Shown in pieces: positions 6,601-14,573 of a DNA stretch of 26,219 nucleotides. A program made the position numbers and the translations under genes. The stretch comes from TMED27 sp037969235 (GTDB lineage Bacteria > Pseudomonadota > Alphaproteobacteria > Micavibrionales > Micavibrionaceae): contig JBBKXA010000044.1 in NCBI GenBank assembly GCA_037969235.1, forward strand, positions 1 through 26,219, given 5' to 3'. The notes under the pieces were generated by a model. The model was not told where the DNA came from and did no database searches. It was given only the letters and a program-made list of their open reading frames with translations. Each line of letters opens with the position of its first letter. The first letter of the stretch is position 1.

Positions 6601-8885
6601 CTTTCATTTAGATCACTTAAAAAATTTAAGGCGGCTTTTTTTTGGCTGGGTCTAAACCCAATTTGCTTTTGAGCTTTCGCAACCACATTACCTTGGCTGT
6701 CTTTTTTCGTGCCTGTTGTACTATAAGTGTATTGTGAACGAACCTCTTTTATCGCATCGTTCAACGATGAGTTTAATTGGGTAACTTTTTGTCCGTGAGT
6801 GTCTCTGAAATCAGTCAGTAACTGTCTCATTTCAATTCTTGCATCATCAGCGGAAATAGCAGGGGAGCGGGTGCCATTCAAACGTTTTGATATGACATCC
6901 ATGCTAGCTTGTAAATCTTTAATAGGCTTGATCAGACCATTATCGTCCAATGCTGTATCAACATGTCTAAGAAGGGGTCTTATTTTACGTGCGATAAAAT
7001 GATCATTAGGTATGTAGTGCGATGAATCGGCAAACTTTCTAATTCTATCTGGCGTAAAACGGTGAAGACGACCAACCCAGTTTGTGACGCTGTCAGATTT
7101 GTCTGCTGGCATGATATTATTAATTGGGGTAGTTAAAGTTGAGGAAGTCGTTGAACGCGTTGCATCAACTGTATCATCTGCGACATCCGTAACATCATCC
7201 GCGGCTCTATTGGCATTGGCATCAACTGTATCATCTGCGGCTCTTCCTGCGCTAACATCCGCAACATCATCTGCCGCATCATCTGCGGCTCTATTGGCAT
7301 TGGCATCAACTGCATCTTCTGCGGCTCTATTGGCATTGGCATCAACTGTATCTTCTGCGGCTCTATTGGCATTGGCATCCGCCGCATCATCTGCGGCTCT
7401 TCCTGCGCTAACATCCGCCGCATCATCTGCGGATCTTCCTGCATCATCTGCCGCTCTTCCCGCATCGGCAGAGGCTCTTTCAGTTGCTCCATCCGCACCA
7501 CGTGAAGGCGCTCTTGCGCCGCCGCCAGAGGGCGTAACTTCCACTTCGGTCTCGCCGCTTTTTAGTCTAAACCCATCGCCTCTTGCTTCGGCACGTTGTG
7601 CAATTGCTGCGGGGCTCATATCCTCGCCTACACCTCTCGCTAGCGCATCTGCCACTGATTCTGGTGTATCGCGCGGCGTTCTTGGTGTGCGGGGTCTAGG
7701 GGCGAATTCACTTGCAGGCCTAGGGGCATCACCAGAATTTGAACGAGAAGGCGTTCCACCTGGCTCAGGGCTCCTGCCGTCTCTGGCTTGGCCGAGTTGA
7801 AATTCCTGCTGGGGGGCCTCACTTTGTTTGTTGGCCTCACGCATCGCTGTTTGACGGGCTTTAGCGGCATCAGCTTGAGCGGATTGCGTGCCTGCTTCGC
7901 GCGTAATATTGCTGTTTAAGGCAGGACCATCAGGGGCGGCGGTATCAAGAGTCGCACTATTATTCATTGGTGCGCTTGTATCTAGATTTGCTGTATTATC
8001 AGCCGTTCTTGAAAACTTCGCGCTAATTTGCTGTCCTATTGATGTGCTCGCGATTTTACCGCCCATGCCACCTAATATTAAACCTCCACCAGTGCCAGCA
8101 ACAGTTCCAAAGCCAACGTCTTTCCAAAAACTTGACCATTTGAAACGTTCATCTTGTTCACCAATGTGATAATTAAGCGTTTGAATTCCTGGGCTGTGTG
8201 CTACCGCTGTGATTGCGCCCGTAGGTGCGCCAATAACAGCGCCTGCTGCCGCGCCGGCAACCATTTTGCTACCGCCCCACTTAATTACCCCCGCCTTAAT
8301 CGCGGCGCCACCAGCTCCTAAGCCTATTATATTAATAGGATCGAGAACCGCGCCAGCGATGCCTTTACCAAGCCCTTCAAATGTCCATTCTTTGTTTTCG
8401 TACGCTTCTTTTAAAAATTCGAACGCTTCTACTTCTCCAGCTTGTGCACTGTTTAAGTCAGACACCGCGCTGTAAATGCCAAATGTGTTTAATCCAGCAT
8501 AGCGAATGGAATCCATGGTCCACTCCGTAAGCTCTTCGGCGCTCATGCCTTTGCCCTGCGGAACGCCTTCTGCGCCTTCCATTTCGGGCATGCGATCGTA
8601 TTTCATATTGTAATAGACAGTAGCCGCACGAATAAATTCATCGTTCTGCGCTAGTTCGGCTCTAGTGAAATCATCTTTATTTTTAAAGATAGAGTAATCA
8701 TAGCTGGCAGTAACTTGAATATCCCCCGCCTTGCTATCGAAACCTTGTATAGTCGAGCCAGCGCCATCACCAAATTCAAAAACATACGGTGAAGGTGGGG
8801 CTGCGCTGGCATCGCTCGCGGTTGCGCGTGCGGCTTCTTCGCGTATCTCTGCTTCTGTCTTTACTATGGTGTCGTCTTTGCTCAT
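3615..8885 (-). CDS. Giant 1756-aa hypothetical protein with repeats, coiled coil and hydrophobic segments
   Basis: No family is recognised. From the N-terminus: a polar region (1-160); glycine/alanine-rich hydrophobic stretches at about 165-275, including DPINIIGLGAGGAA; a Pro/Arg-rich low-complexity stretch (about 330-460); a 12-residue repeat block rich in NRAADD and DAN at about 468-580; a long region resembling a folded domain (about 600-1080); a hydrophobic stretch (about 1088-1115); acidic and Ala/Lys/Glu coiled-coil segments (about 1180-1415); a Gly/Pro linker; two likely membrane helices (about 1538-1560 and 1572-1593); and a 160-residue C-terminal domain. There is no signal peptide. 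The ATG at 8885 follows AGAAAGAG. It lies 46 bases after the 146-aa gene and is probably cotranscribed with it. The DPxNIIG/Gly-rich region loosely recalls phage internal virion or tape-measure-like proteins, but no phage genes are nearby, so this is weak. GC is visibly uneven, lower in the central part, which suggests mosaic origin. Confidence 0.85.
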   Translation of the reverse strand: MSKDDTIVKTEAEIREEAARATASDASAAPPSPYVFEFGDGAGSTIQGFDSKAGDIQVTASYDYSIFKNKDDFTRAELAQNDEFIRAATVYYNMKYDRMPEMEGAEGVPQGKGMSAEELTEWTMDSIRYAGLNTFGIYSAVSDLNSAQAGEVEAFEFLKEAYENKEWTFEGLGKGIAGAVLDPINIIGLGAGGAAIKAGVIKWGGSKMVAGAAAGAVIGAPTGAITAVAHSPGIQTLNYHIGEQDERFKWSSFWKDVGFGTVAGTGGGLILGGMGGKIASTSIGQQISAKFSRTADNTANLDTSAPMNNSATLDTAAPDGPALNSNITREAGTQSAQADAAKARQTAMREANKQSEAPQQEFQLGQARDGRSPEPGGTPSRSNSGDAPRPASEFAPRPRTPRTPRDTPESVADALARGVGEDMSPAAIAQRAEARGDGFRLKSGETEVEVTPSGGGARAPSRGADGATERASADAGRAADDAGRSADDAADVSAGRAADDAADANANRAAEDTVDANANRAAEDAVDANANRAADDAADDVADVSAGRAADDTVDANANRAADDVTDVADDTVDATRSTTSSTLTTPINNIMPADKSDSVTNWVGRLHRFTPDRIRKFADSSHYIPNDHFIARKIRPLLRHVDTALDDNGLIKPIKDLQASMDVISKRLNGTRSPAISADDARIEMRQLLTDFRDTHGQKVTQLNSSLNDAIKEVRSQYTYSTTGTKKDSQGNVVAKAQKQIGFRPSQKKAALNFLSDLNERITDLTDPASLDRIIEPSANKANLARSLSEEMFHLGQMVDGVKLRLDAQRTNNYYDWDIYARNKIPEGTTSAALMRNEREIITGFHAKETAPLPKVGDAEENSEAWVYGELWNFAEKYTKDGVISFDVQAASAFATVVKDVIDYGEIPTLMQGLQNLVWLKGVGRIQTFPDDFVEKFRTLGSGSYWDEVTEGLDSIRSFIGHGTKKGSNRDILREYAKFMQEPITLRAYVAPNSWMSAPMKEDIDFFISEGWWKRSLAHLGGGYTTVGKDADKRKVMTMHFPWKGEEIDGKTSIFRKPIIRAPFNILTAPAYPFYRLGKEAWNFNVMGATPVKNWAYTLGTIGAISTGGVLGLEAYTGEKIDPFGLEISAVTSGVIDAGIFLADNTIIGGARAGAAVLENIPFINTTLENIPYIGGDGIYGTRLNARDLSIGNNLDDLKAWYSGNATPSRAPLLKDDGSEMTHDEAIAALEAKREAILPKRDEAKIEFETLERISKTDGASKADQKNTDEAQDTLDDLQNDIEEINENLRAVSLDRAKDLSMQQTQGITDRLEQVQTKGAMLRLYNLGLDRNYNVQVDLADERYFKAAEALAAQDTDYTDADLIAAFNVLHPETKPAKDSAKKAAIEAEKEAEKAAKDAEAARIAAEKAKNDDDGGDTPDGGGVVAPLPTLPEDPTFLDLLGVQNTATPPAGGGGGGSPHIPQNTRARTPLADMMNQAASGSGSGSSKFWGGLRQMATAPFDWDGDRKAPDAIEGLFNMISGGRTVGFGAAQKAMNGDIKNGGMWFGIGGAVLAFMGLSRLLNDSPKPPKNNWFGLKLPIMIAAAAMMGKLIYSHFSKDGQSTSAVASAMRSRAMGESMVAQGAGLHRMNGMNTTVQRTHVNTPVVLKAVTGISAKEDSGIFSLQLSRKDGTSFAPTKFRNLAGGDASQVAAALSQARNDNMYIPKSDLPPEMDEAREWKHDAITTSEGHKFIIMEKIGNSANDPKQFMAVELNG
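7144..7483 (-). repeat. Coding tandem repeat block with 36-bp period
   Basis: Within the giant gene, units of 36 bases (12 codons, roughly ANRAAEDxVDAN) recur with few differences. The clearest pair is 7297-7332 and 7333-7368, which differ at about one base. Interspersed variants encode SAGRAADD. The period keeps the frame, so copy-number change would alter only repeat length. Confidence 0.85.
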
Positions 8886-8931
8886 TTATCTCTTTCTATA
8901 TGTTCTTACGCAGTCTTTTTTGTATCCGTTC

Positions 8932-9372
8932 CTATATTTCTGGGCTCAGGGCATTCAAAGTGTCTGGTTCCAAATACTGATCCAATACGCCAGTTTCCAT
9001 TAACTTGTTTGCTACAATTCCAAGTATGGCGACCAGCAATCCCATTTTTAACATCGAGCCAGTATTGCCAAATGTTGAAGAAAGCATGCCTTTGCCTCTG
9101 ATAGAATCGAAACCAAACTTTAAAAGACCAGCTGTTGCCGCTGCTCCAGCGCCCATAGTAAGAGGAGAGATGCCGCCAAGACCATTCGCGCTATCTGTTG
9201 CGATATCTTTTACCTTGCCCGTTACCGTATCCATAACACCGTTAACTGCGTTAAAGGCTGGCCCTACGCCATGCTCATTGGCAAGTTCTTCTCCCTTACC
9301 ACCAGTCAAAGCATTCGCGCCCCAAGCTGCTGTGGCTGCGTAAAAAGCGGTTTTTAATAATCCAAATAACAT
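8932..9372 (-). CDS. Small hydrophobic glycine-rich protein (146 aa)
   Basis: The protein has three hydrophobic stretches, at about 1-22, 68-88 and 107-123. The last (MLKMGLLVAILGIVANKL) is a convincing membrane helix. The middle one is Gly/Ala-rich (MGAGAAATAGLL). It ends in a short acidic tail. I recognise no family. It is the first gene of a likely two-gene unit with the 1756-aa protein, which also has Gly/Ala-rich hydrophobic stretches, so the two may act together in the inner membrane (inference). The ribosome site is weak (AGAAACGTTAA before the ATG). Upstream, within about 100 bases, is a promoter with a full CtrA box. Confidence 0.8.
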   Translation of the reverse strand: MLFGLLKTAFYAATAAWGANALTGGKGEELANEHGVGPAFNAVNGVMDTVTGKVKDIATDSANGLGGISPLTMGAGAAATAGLLKFGFDSIRGKGMLSSTFGNTGSMLKMGLLVAILGIVANKLMETGVLDQYLEPDTLNALSPEI

Positions 9373-9456
9373 TTAACGTTTCTAACTTTTTTGTTAAAGG
9401 GTTTTCACCCCGTTTTCCGCATAAAAACAAAGGTTTAGCGGTTATCTTGATCTCAT

Positions 9457-9486
9457 GATATAGAAACAGTCTTAACAAACCGTTAA
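9457..9486 (-). promoter_or_regulatory. CtrA-box promoter of the 146-aa / 1756-aa genes
   Basis: On the minus strand 9472-9486 reads TTAACGGTTTGTTAA, an exact TTAA-N7-TTAA CtrA consensus. The first half-site is 18 bases from a TATATC at 9457-9462, so the box overlaps the -35 position as in known CtrA-activated promoters. The flank GTTAAGACT is identical to that of the box at 2671. The rest of the 9373-9574 gap is AT-rich and shows no gene; a weak hairpin at 9538-9550 lacks a T run. Confidence 0.6.
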
Positions 9487-9574
9487 TTTTAGCGGTATAT
9501 AAGCAAAATAATTGGATAATTTAGGGCACGAAACCATTGCTGAGCCAGCATTGTGCGCAAATTAATTAATGCGC

Positions 9575-12256
9575 CTACGCCGCGCGATCTTCAAACGCAT
9601 GCTTGGTTGCGGATAAGCAATCCTTAATCGCGCTCAACGCATTTTCAAATAAAGCGTAATTATTGGCGGGCACATCTATATAAGCCTTGGCCAATTGCTC
9701 AAGATTTTTCGCTAAATCCCCAAGCTGTGCCGCGCCCATCTGTTTGCTTGTCGATTTAAGCGTATGCGCAGGGCGGATAATGCCTTCGGCATCATTTGCT
9801 AGTATGAATTTTTCAATTTTTTCAATATATTGGCGGCTGTTAATGATGTAAATATTGATCATTTCCTCGTGCTTGTCTTTCAAAATGCTGCGTGCATTAT
9901 CAATCGCATCTTCATCAAGCAAAGGCGTTTTCGAGGAGGGAACATTAAGATTCTCTAATATACTCTGAGGCATAAATTCATTGACGCGCTCCCCCGTAAT
10001 CATTTGATAAACCATAGTTTTCAATTCCCGCTTGCGCACAGGTTTGGGCAGATACTCATCCATCCCCGCCGCTAAACATCGCTCTCGGTCACCTTTCATA
10101 GCAATCGCTGTTAACGCCACAATAGGCATATCAGCAGGAACAACCCCATTATCTTTAAGCGCGCAAATATGGCGCGTGGCTTGAAATCCATCCATAATCG
10201 GCATCAAACAATCCATTAGAACAAGATCATATTCCTCGCTATGCAAAGCTTTGATGGCATCGTCCCCATTGGGCACAATCGTATAGGTGCATGACATTTC
10301 TTCTAAGATTTCTTTGATAAACACTTGATTAACGAGGTTATCTTCTGCAATTAATATTCTGGCGCCAGGCACCTTTAGCTCATCAAACGCATTTTTTTCC
10401 TTATGTGATCGGCCAGTATCCACGTGAATTAATGTATTGGTCTGCCCGTTTTTATATGCGTTCCAAACAATCTCCAACCCTTCAATAAGCGCTTTATTTT
10501 CAACAGGTTTGGCGATATATGCGCTAAAGCCTTTTTGCACAAAATCATCATCAGCCAAAGGGCTTCCCGCCGCAGTCAGCATGACAAGGCAGGTATTGCG
10601 TAGATTGGGGTTATCATTTATGGCGCGCGCCAACATTTCCCCATTCATGTTTGGCATTAGATAATCAATGATAACCAATTGAAATGGCTTATTTTTAATA
10701 ACGGCCTCATCTAGCATTTCTAAAGCTTCTTGTCCGCTCGCCGCTGTTTCACAATGCGCACCCGTCCGCGCAAGTTGCTCATGCACTAATTGACGTATAA
10801 CCAACAAATCATCAACCACAAGAATTTTTAAGTCTTGTAGCGTTTCGGATGACGTTGCTTCTTTACTCTGCGATTGAGTGCAAGGGACATTGATCGTAAA
10901 GCTAAAGACAGCGCCAGATTTAGGGGCGCTTTTGACGGATAATTGTCCGCCCATCATTTCAACAAGATTCTTGCATATAGATAACCCTAACCCCGTTCCG
11001 CCATAATTTCGCGTAGTCGAGCTGTCGGCTTGTGAGAATTTATCAAAAATACGTTGCTGCGCCTCATCGCTTAAACCAATGCCAGAGTCGGACACCGTAA
11101 ATTTCAAAGTCACATGCTTCTCATTTTGCAGTACTTGTGAAACCGTCAGAGCGACATAGCCTTTATTGGTAAATTTAATCGCATTACAAATCAAATTATC
11201 AAGGACTTGTCGCATACGAAATGGATCAAGCGTAACAAACTGCTCCGTTCCCGGCACATAACGCACAACGAGTTCTATGGCTTTATCACGGGCTTTTAGG
11301 GCATGAACCGCCGCGACATCATCACATAACTCCAATAAATTGACAGGCATAGGATCAAGCGTAAGCTTGCCAGCTTCAATCTTAGAAAAATCGAGAATGT
11401 CATTGATAATTTTTAACAATGATTCTCCAGAATTGATTATGGTTCGCGCATATCCTTCGATTTGCAACGAAGGACGCGCCCCGAGCACAAGTTCCGCCAT
11501 ACCCAGTATCCCATTCATAGGCGTGCGGATTTCATGACTCATCGTCGCCAGAAAATCGGATTTCAAACGATTAATTTCTTCAGCTTTTGCGCGTGCGCCT
11601 TGCGCCAGAGCAAGGCTATGTTTGATTTTTCTTTCCATTGGCATGAAAATAAAAAGAATTTCTAGCATAAGTATGGATAAGCCGATAAAGAGAGCAAATA
11701 TCTCAAAGGCTTTGAGGCTACGGATTATATCAGCAGAATCAGCGGTATAAGCTTTAACTATCAAATCAAGTTCTTTAAGCAAAGTTTCAGAGTTGCCTTC
11801 GGTAATCATTCGAAAATGTAGGTTATCGCGTAAAGAATAACGCCCCGTTTCCGCAACATATTGTTCAAATGCACGCTGGAAATTCGTAGCATGTAAAAGA
11901 TAGTTATCAACACGCGCACCCACATTATGGGGTGGTGTGAAATACAGATTTTTTAAACGCGGCGATATATATTCACCCATCAAATAACTATGGTTATTAT
12001 GCATTTCTGTAATAGCATTTTCGAGGGCTTCGGTATATTTAGGCGTTTCTGTGTTATAAGGAGAATCAGCAAGAATCGAAACATACAGCTTTATGCGTTG
12101 TGAAAGTATGCGCTGCATGCCGCTGGTGTCTATGATTTGCGCACTGTTTTTATTTTTATCAAGCTGTGAGCCCGTAACGATATAACCACTTATAAAAGTG
12201 AACGCGATAATAATCACGGCCAACATATAGCGAAAGCGGACATTTTCAAACCCCAT
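9575..12256 (-). CDS. Hybrid histidine kinase with PilJ-like sensor, two receivers and HPt
   Basis: This 893-aa inner-membrane phosphorelay kinase has a membrane helix at about 10-30. Its periplasmic sensor starts with a PilJ/NarX-like helix (SGMQRILSQRIKL, 45-57). A second helix lies at about 185-206. The HisKA motif SHEIRTPMNG carries His241. ATPase boxes follow: NAIKFT at 358-363, DSGIG at 390-394 and GGTGLGLS at 419-426. Receiver 1 has phospho-acceptor Asp531 (DYLMPNMNG); receiver 2 has Asp682 (DCLMPIMDG). The C-terminal HPt domain has His831 in AHTLKSTSKQMG. This is the BarA/ArcB-type order, and all key residues are present, so it should be active. It starts 15 bases after the response regulator gene, behind GCGAGG, as the last gene of the secretion operon. 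The likely phosphate recipient is the neighbouring regulator (inference). Confidence 0.95.
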   Translation of the reverse strand: MGFENVRFRYMLAVIIIAFTFISGYIVTGSQLDKNKNSAQIIDTSGMQRILSQRIKLYVSILADSPYNTETPKYTEALENAITEMHNNHSYLMGEYISPRLKNLYFTPPHNVGARVDNYLLHATNFQRAFEQYVAETGRYSLRDNLHFRMITEGNSETLLKELDLIVKAYTADSADIIRSLKAFEIFALFIGLSILMLEILFIFMPMERKIKHSLALAQGARAKAEEINRLKSDFLATMSHEIRTPMNGILGMAELVLGARPSLQIEGYARTIINSGESLLKIINDILDFSKIEAGKLTLDPMPVNLLELCDDVAAVHALKARDKAIELVVRYVPGTEQFVTLDPFRMRQVLDNLICNAIKFTNKGYVALTVSQVLQNEKHVTLKFTVSDSGIGLSDEAQQRIFDKFSQADSSTTRNYGGTGLGLSICKNLVEMMGGQLSVKSAPKSGAVFSFTINVPCTQSQSKEATSSETLQDLKILVVDDLLVIRQLVHEQLARTGAHCETAASGQEALEMLDEAVIKNKPFQLVIIDYLMPNMNGEMLARAINDNPNLRNTCLVMLTAAGSPLADDDFVQKGFSAYIAKPVENKALIEGLEIVWNAYKNGQTNTLIHVDTGRSHKEKNAFDELKVPGARILIAEDNLVNQVFIKEILEEMSCTYTIVPNGDDAIKALHSEEYDLVLMDCLMPIMDGFQATRHICALKDNGVVPADMPIVALTAIAMKGDRERCLAAGMDEYLPKPVRKRELKTMVYQMITGERVNEFMPQSILENLNVPSSKTPLLDEDAIDNARSILKDKHEEMINIYIINSRQYIEKIEKFILANDAEGIIRPAHTLKSTSKQMGAAQLGDLAKNLEQLAKAYIDVPANNYALFENALSAIKDCLSATKHAFEDRAA

Positions 12257-12271
12257 GTAAATAACCTCGCT

Positions 12272-13228
12272 TTACCATTGCAAAGGTTTTGAAAGGCCAA
12301 CAAAGGCCACGGCTTGATTACCAACATCGTTATAGGTCAGCTTGTCAAAACTTAAAACTCGTGCTTGTGCAATCCCGCGCCCATGATTATCTCCCGCACG
12401 TTCGGGGTCAATACGCAAATATTTTTCCCACTGAAAGCCTTCGCCCATATCTTCTATAATAGCGAATATACCCTCATCTTTATGCACAATGGTCGCGCGT
12501 GCGAATTTATCGCGATGCTCAGGCGCTGCTTGCAATCGGTCAATTTCTGAACGCCAGATATCAGACTCAAGCAATTGTGTTTTTTTATCATATCCAACGC
12601 CCAAATTGCCGTGTTCAACCGCATTAATCATCAATTCCCCAAGCCCAGAAAGCGTGCGCTCTGGGTCAGGAAAACAATTGGCAATGAAAGCCGCAAGATT
12701 TTCAGCCTCGCGCAACGTTTGGAATTTGAACTTGCACGTTTCGATTAAATGAAAGCTGGTGCGATGCTTATCCAGCTCAAGTGCAAGAGTTCGCGTTTGC
12801 TTGGCCTCTCGCACCGCCGCGCTCATCACTGAGCGCAACATCGTTTCGTTCACAGGTTTTGTCAAATAATAAAATACACCTGCGTCCAAACCTTCGCGCA
12901 TATCATCGGCGCTATCGGCGCCTGTAACCATGATGACGGGGATATTACGCAATTTGGGGTGATCTTGCATCCGCCGCACGGCATCCAAACCATCCATAAC
13001 GGGCATGTAGCGATCCATCAAAACGACGTCGATAAACTGGGCGTTAGCTTCCAATATCTCAAGCGCCCGTTGCCCGTTTTCTGCTTTAGTTATGGAGTGA
13101 TTGAGCGTTGTCACTTGCGCTTCTAAAAACGCCATCGAAAGCGGATCATCCTCCACCGCTAAAACCCGAATGGGCGCAGCACTCTCAAGGAGTGATGTAT
13201 CAATATTGCTCTCATAAGCCTGTTTCAT
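12272..13228 (-). CDS. Response regulator fused to an RsbW-like ATPase/kinase domain
   Basis: This 318-aa cytoplasmic protein begins with a receiver domain (about 20-140): acidic pair ED at 26-27, phospho-acceptor Asp72 in MDRYMPVMDG, Thr102 and Lys124 (TKP). The C-terminal half (about 155-318) is a GHKL ATPase of the anti-sigma-factor kinase type. Its N box is GELMINAVEHGN at 197-208, the G1 box DMGEGF at 260-265 and a G2-like GRGI at 283-286. Such domains in RsbW/SpoIIAB phosphorylate or sequester partner proteins. Here phosphorylation of the receiver would control that activity (inference). There is no DNA-binding domain. The gene follows the HlyD-type gene by 4 bases and precedes the hybrid kinase by 15. 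No STAS-domain or PP2C partner is in the window. Confidence 0.92.
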   Translation of the reverse strand: MKQAYESNIDTSLLESAAPIRVLAVEDDPLSMAFLEAQVTTLNHSITKAENGQRALEILEANAQFIDVVLMDRYMPVMDGLDAVRRMQDHPKLRNIPVIMVTGADSADDMREGLDAGVFYYLTKPVNETMLRSVMSAAVREAKQTRTLALELDKHRTSFHLIETCKFKFQTLREAENLAAFIANCFPDPERTLSGLGELMINAVEHGNLGVGYDKKTQLLESDIWRSEIDRLQAAPEHRDKFARATIVHKDEGIFAIIEDMGEGFQWEKYLRIDPERAGDNHGRGIAQARVLSFDKLTYNDVGNQAVAFVGLSKPLQW

Positions 13229-13232
13229 AATG

Positions 13233-14573
13233 TTATCTCTCTGTGAATGCTGTTTGAAGGGAATTGTGAATTGGACGCAACATATATTGCAAAATGGTTT
13301 TACGGCCCGTGATGACGTCAGCCATCACGGTCATACCGGGTTGCACACGGTTTTTCGGATTTTTACCGACATAATCTTGTTTTAGGATAACTCGCCCCTG
13401 ATAGTGCCGCCCATTGCCTGCGCCATCATTACCCCGCGAATCGCCTTTAAACGTAGTGGCGGAAATATAATCAAGCTTGCCTTCCACAAAGCCGTATCGT
13501 GAAAAATCGAAAGTCGAGAATTTAACCCGTACATCCTGCCCGAGATTCAAATGGCCGATATCCTGAGGGTTAATTTTAACCGCCACTTCCAGCGCTTTAT
13601 CAAGCGGCAGGATTTCCAAAATTATCTGCCCCGGCTGAATAACCGCGCCAATTGTATTCACACTTAAGCCCTTGATCATTCCGTGGGTGGGGGAGGTAAT
13701 GGATAAGCGACTCACACGCTCGCGAATTTTATCAACGATTTGCGTATTTTCGTTTTTTTCAGCCTCAATTGCCGCCAATCGTTCAAGGGCCGCGTCACGA
13801 TGACCAGCTGATAGTGATTGCGCGCGGGCGTTATATTCACCGATTTGCTTGCCGATCAAAAGCTTGTCATTTTCAAGCCGAGTGATATTGCCAACAATAT
13901 CATTGACCCGCGTTTCATCTTCCATCAATTGCATAGAAGACGCGTAGCCTTTTTGATGCAGTTTCTGGCGTTTATCATACATCTCACGCGCAAGGTATAA
14001 ATCGTTACGTGCGGTTTGAATTTCGCTACTCAAAGACTGCAAAGACTGTTTTTTCTCCGCGATCTGATCACGAATAATTGAAGCCTCACCCGCACGTGCA
14101 CTGCGCATGCCATCAAAAAACTGATCTTGATCATTCAATGCATTTTGATCAATTTGCTTGAACATGGAAAAATCAGGCTCACGATTTTCAATGAATGCGC
14201 GTAATCGCTCAGCTTGAAGCGACAGCGAAAGTTGCTTTGATTGCGCACGTTGCAAATCTTCATTGATTGTAGCATCGCTCAAAGTCAAAAGGATCTGGCC
14301 TTCTTCGACAGTGTCTCCTTCATTCACCAATATGGATTTGACCATGCCTCCCTCAAGATGTTGAACAATTTGCTGATGACCTTGGGGCACGATTTCCCCT
14401 GGTGTTCGGGCAATTTCATTCACATTCGTAAATGCTGCCCATACCAAAAAAGCGAGAATAAACAGCGATATCATGCTCATCGTGGCACGAACGATATGCG
14501 GATTTACCGCTTCTTCGAGTTGAATGGCTTGAGAGAGATAACGTGTTTGTTTGTCCGACATACTGTTTTTCAT
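13233..14573 (-). CDS. HlyD-family periplasmic adaptor of a type I secretion system
   Basis: This 446-aa protein has the usual length and order for type I secretion adaptors: a cytoplasmic N-terminus, one membrane helix at about 29-48, a lipoyl-like half motif around QHLEGGMVKSILVNEGD (71-87), a long coiled-coil hairpin (about 105-275), the second lipoyl half and a beta-barrel region. It ends with the family's characteristic tail GMTVMADVITGRKTILQYML. It would link the ABC pair in the inner membrane to the TolC channel. The ATG at 14573 overlaps the upstream stop as ATGA and has AGGAG 7 bases before it, which favours it over a second ATG at 14561. It lies between the second ABC gene and the response regulator in one operon. 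Confidence 0.96.
   Translation of the reverse strand: MKNSMSDKQTRYLSQAIQLEEAVNPHIVRATMSMISLFILAFLVWAAFTNVNEIARTPGEIVPQGHQQIVQHLEGGMVKSILVNEGDTVEEGQILLTLSDATINEDLQRAQSKQLSLSLQAERLRAFIENREPDFSMFKQIDQNALNDQDQFFDGMRSARAGEASIIRDQIAEKKQSLQSLSSEIQTARNDLYLAREMYDKRQKLHQKGYASSMQLMEDETRVNDIVGNITRLENDKLLIGKQIGEYNARAQSLSAGHRDAALERLAAIEAEKNENTQIVDKIRERVSRLSITSPTHGMIKGLSVNTIGAVIQPGQIILEILPLDKALEVAVKINPQDIGHLNLGQDVRVKFSTFDFSRYGFVEGKLDYISATTFKGDSRGNDGAGNGRHYQGRVILKQDYVGKNPKNRVQPGMTVMADVITGRKTILQYMLRPIHNSLQTAFTER

Noticed and set aside
7297..7368. 36-base direct repeats as a CRISPR array
   Set aside because: The units are adjacent without unique spacers and lie in frame within a coding region; no cas genes are present.
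7084..7800. A 238-codon plus-strand frame rich in Ala and Ser
   Set aside because: It lies wholly antisense to the repeat block of the giant gene; the open frame is a by-product of the repeats and has no ribosome site or promoter.
9296..9478. A 60-codon minus-strand frame overlapping the 146-aa gene start
   Set aside because: It overlaps the 146-aa gene in another frame and covers its promoter region; composition is not protein-like.
9538..9550. Hairpin TGCTG-AGC-CAGCA as terminator of the secretion operon
   Set aside because: The stem has only 5 pairs and no T run follows on the minus strand.
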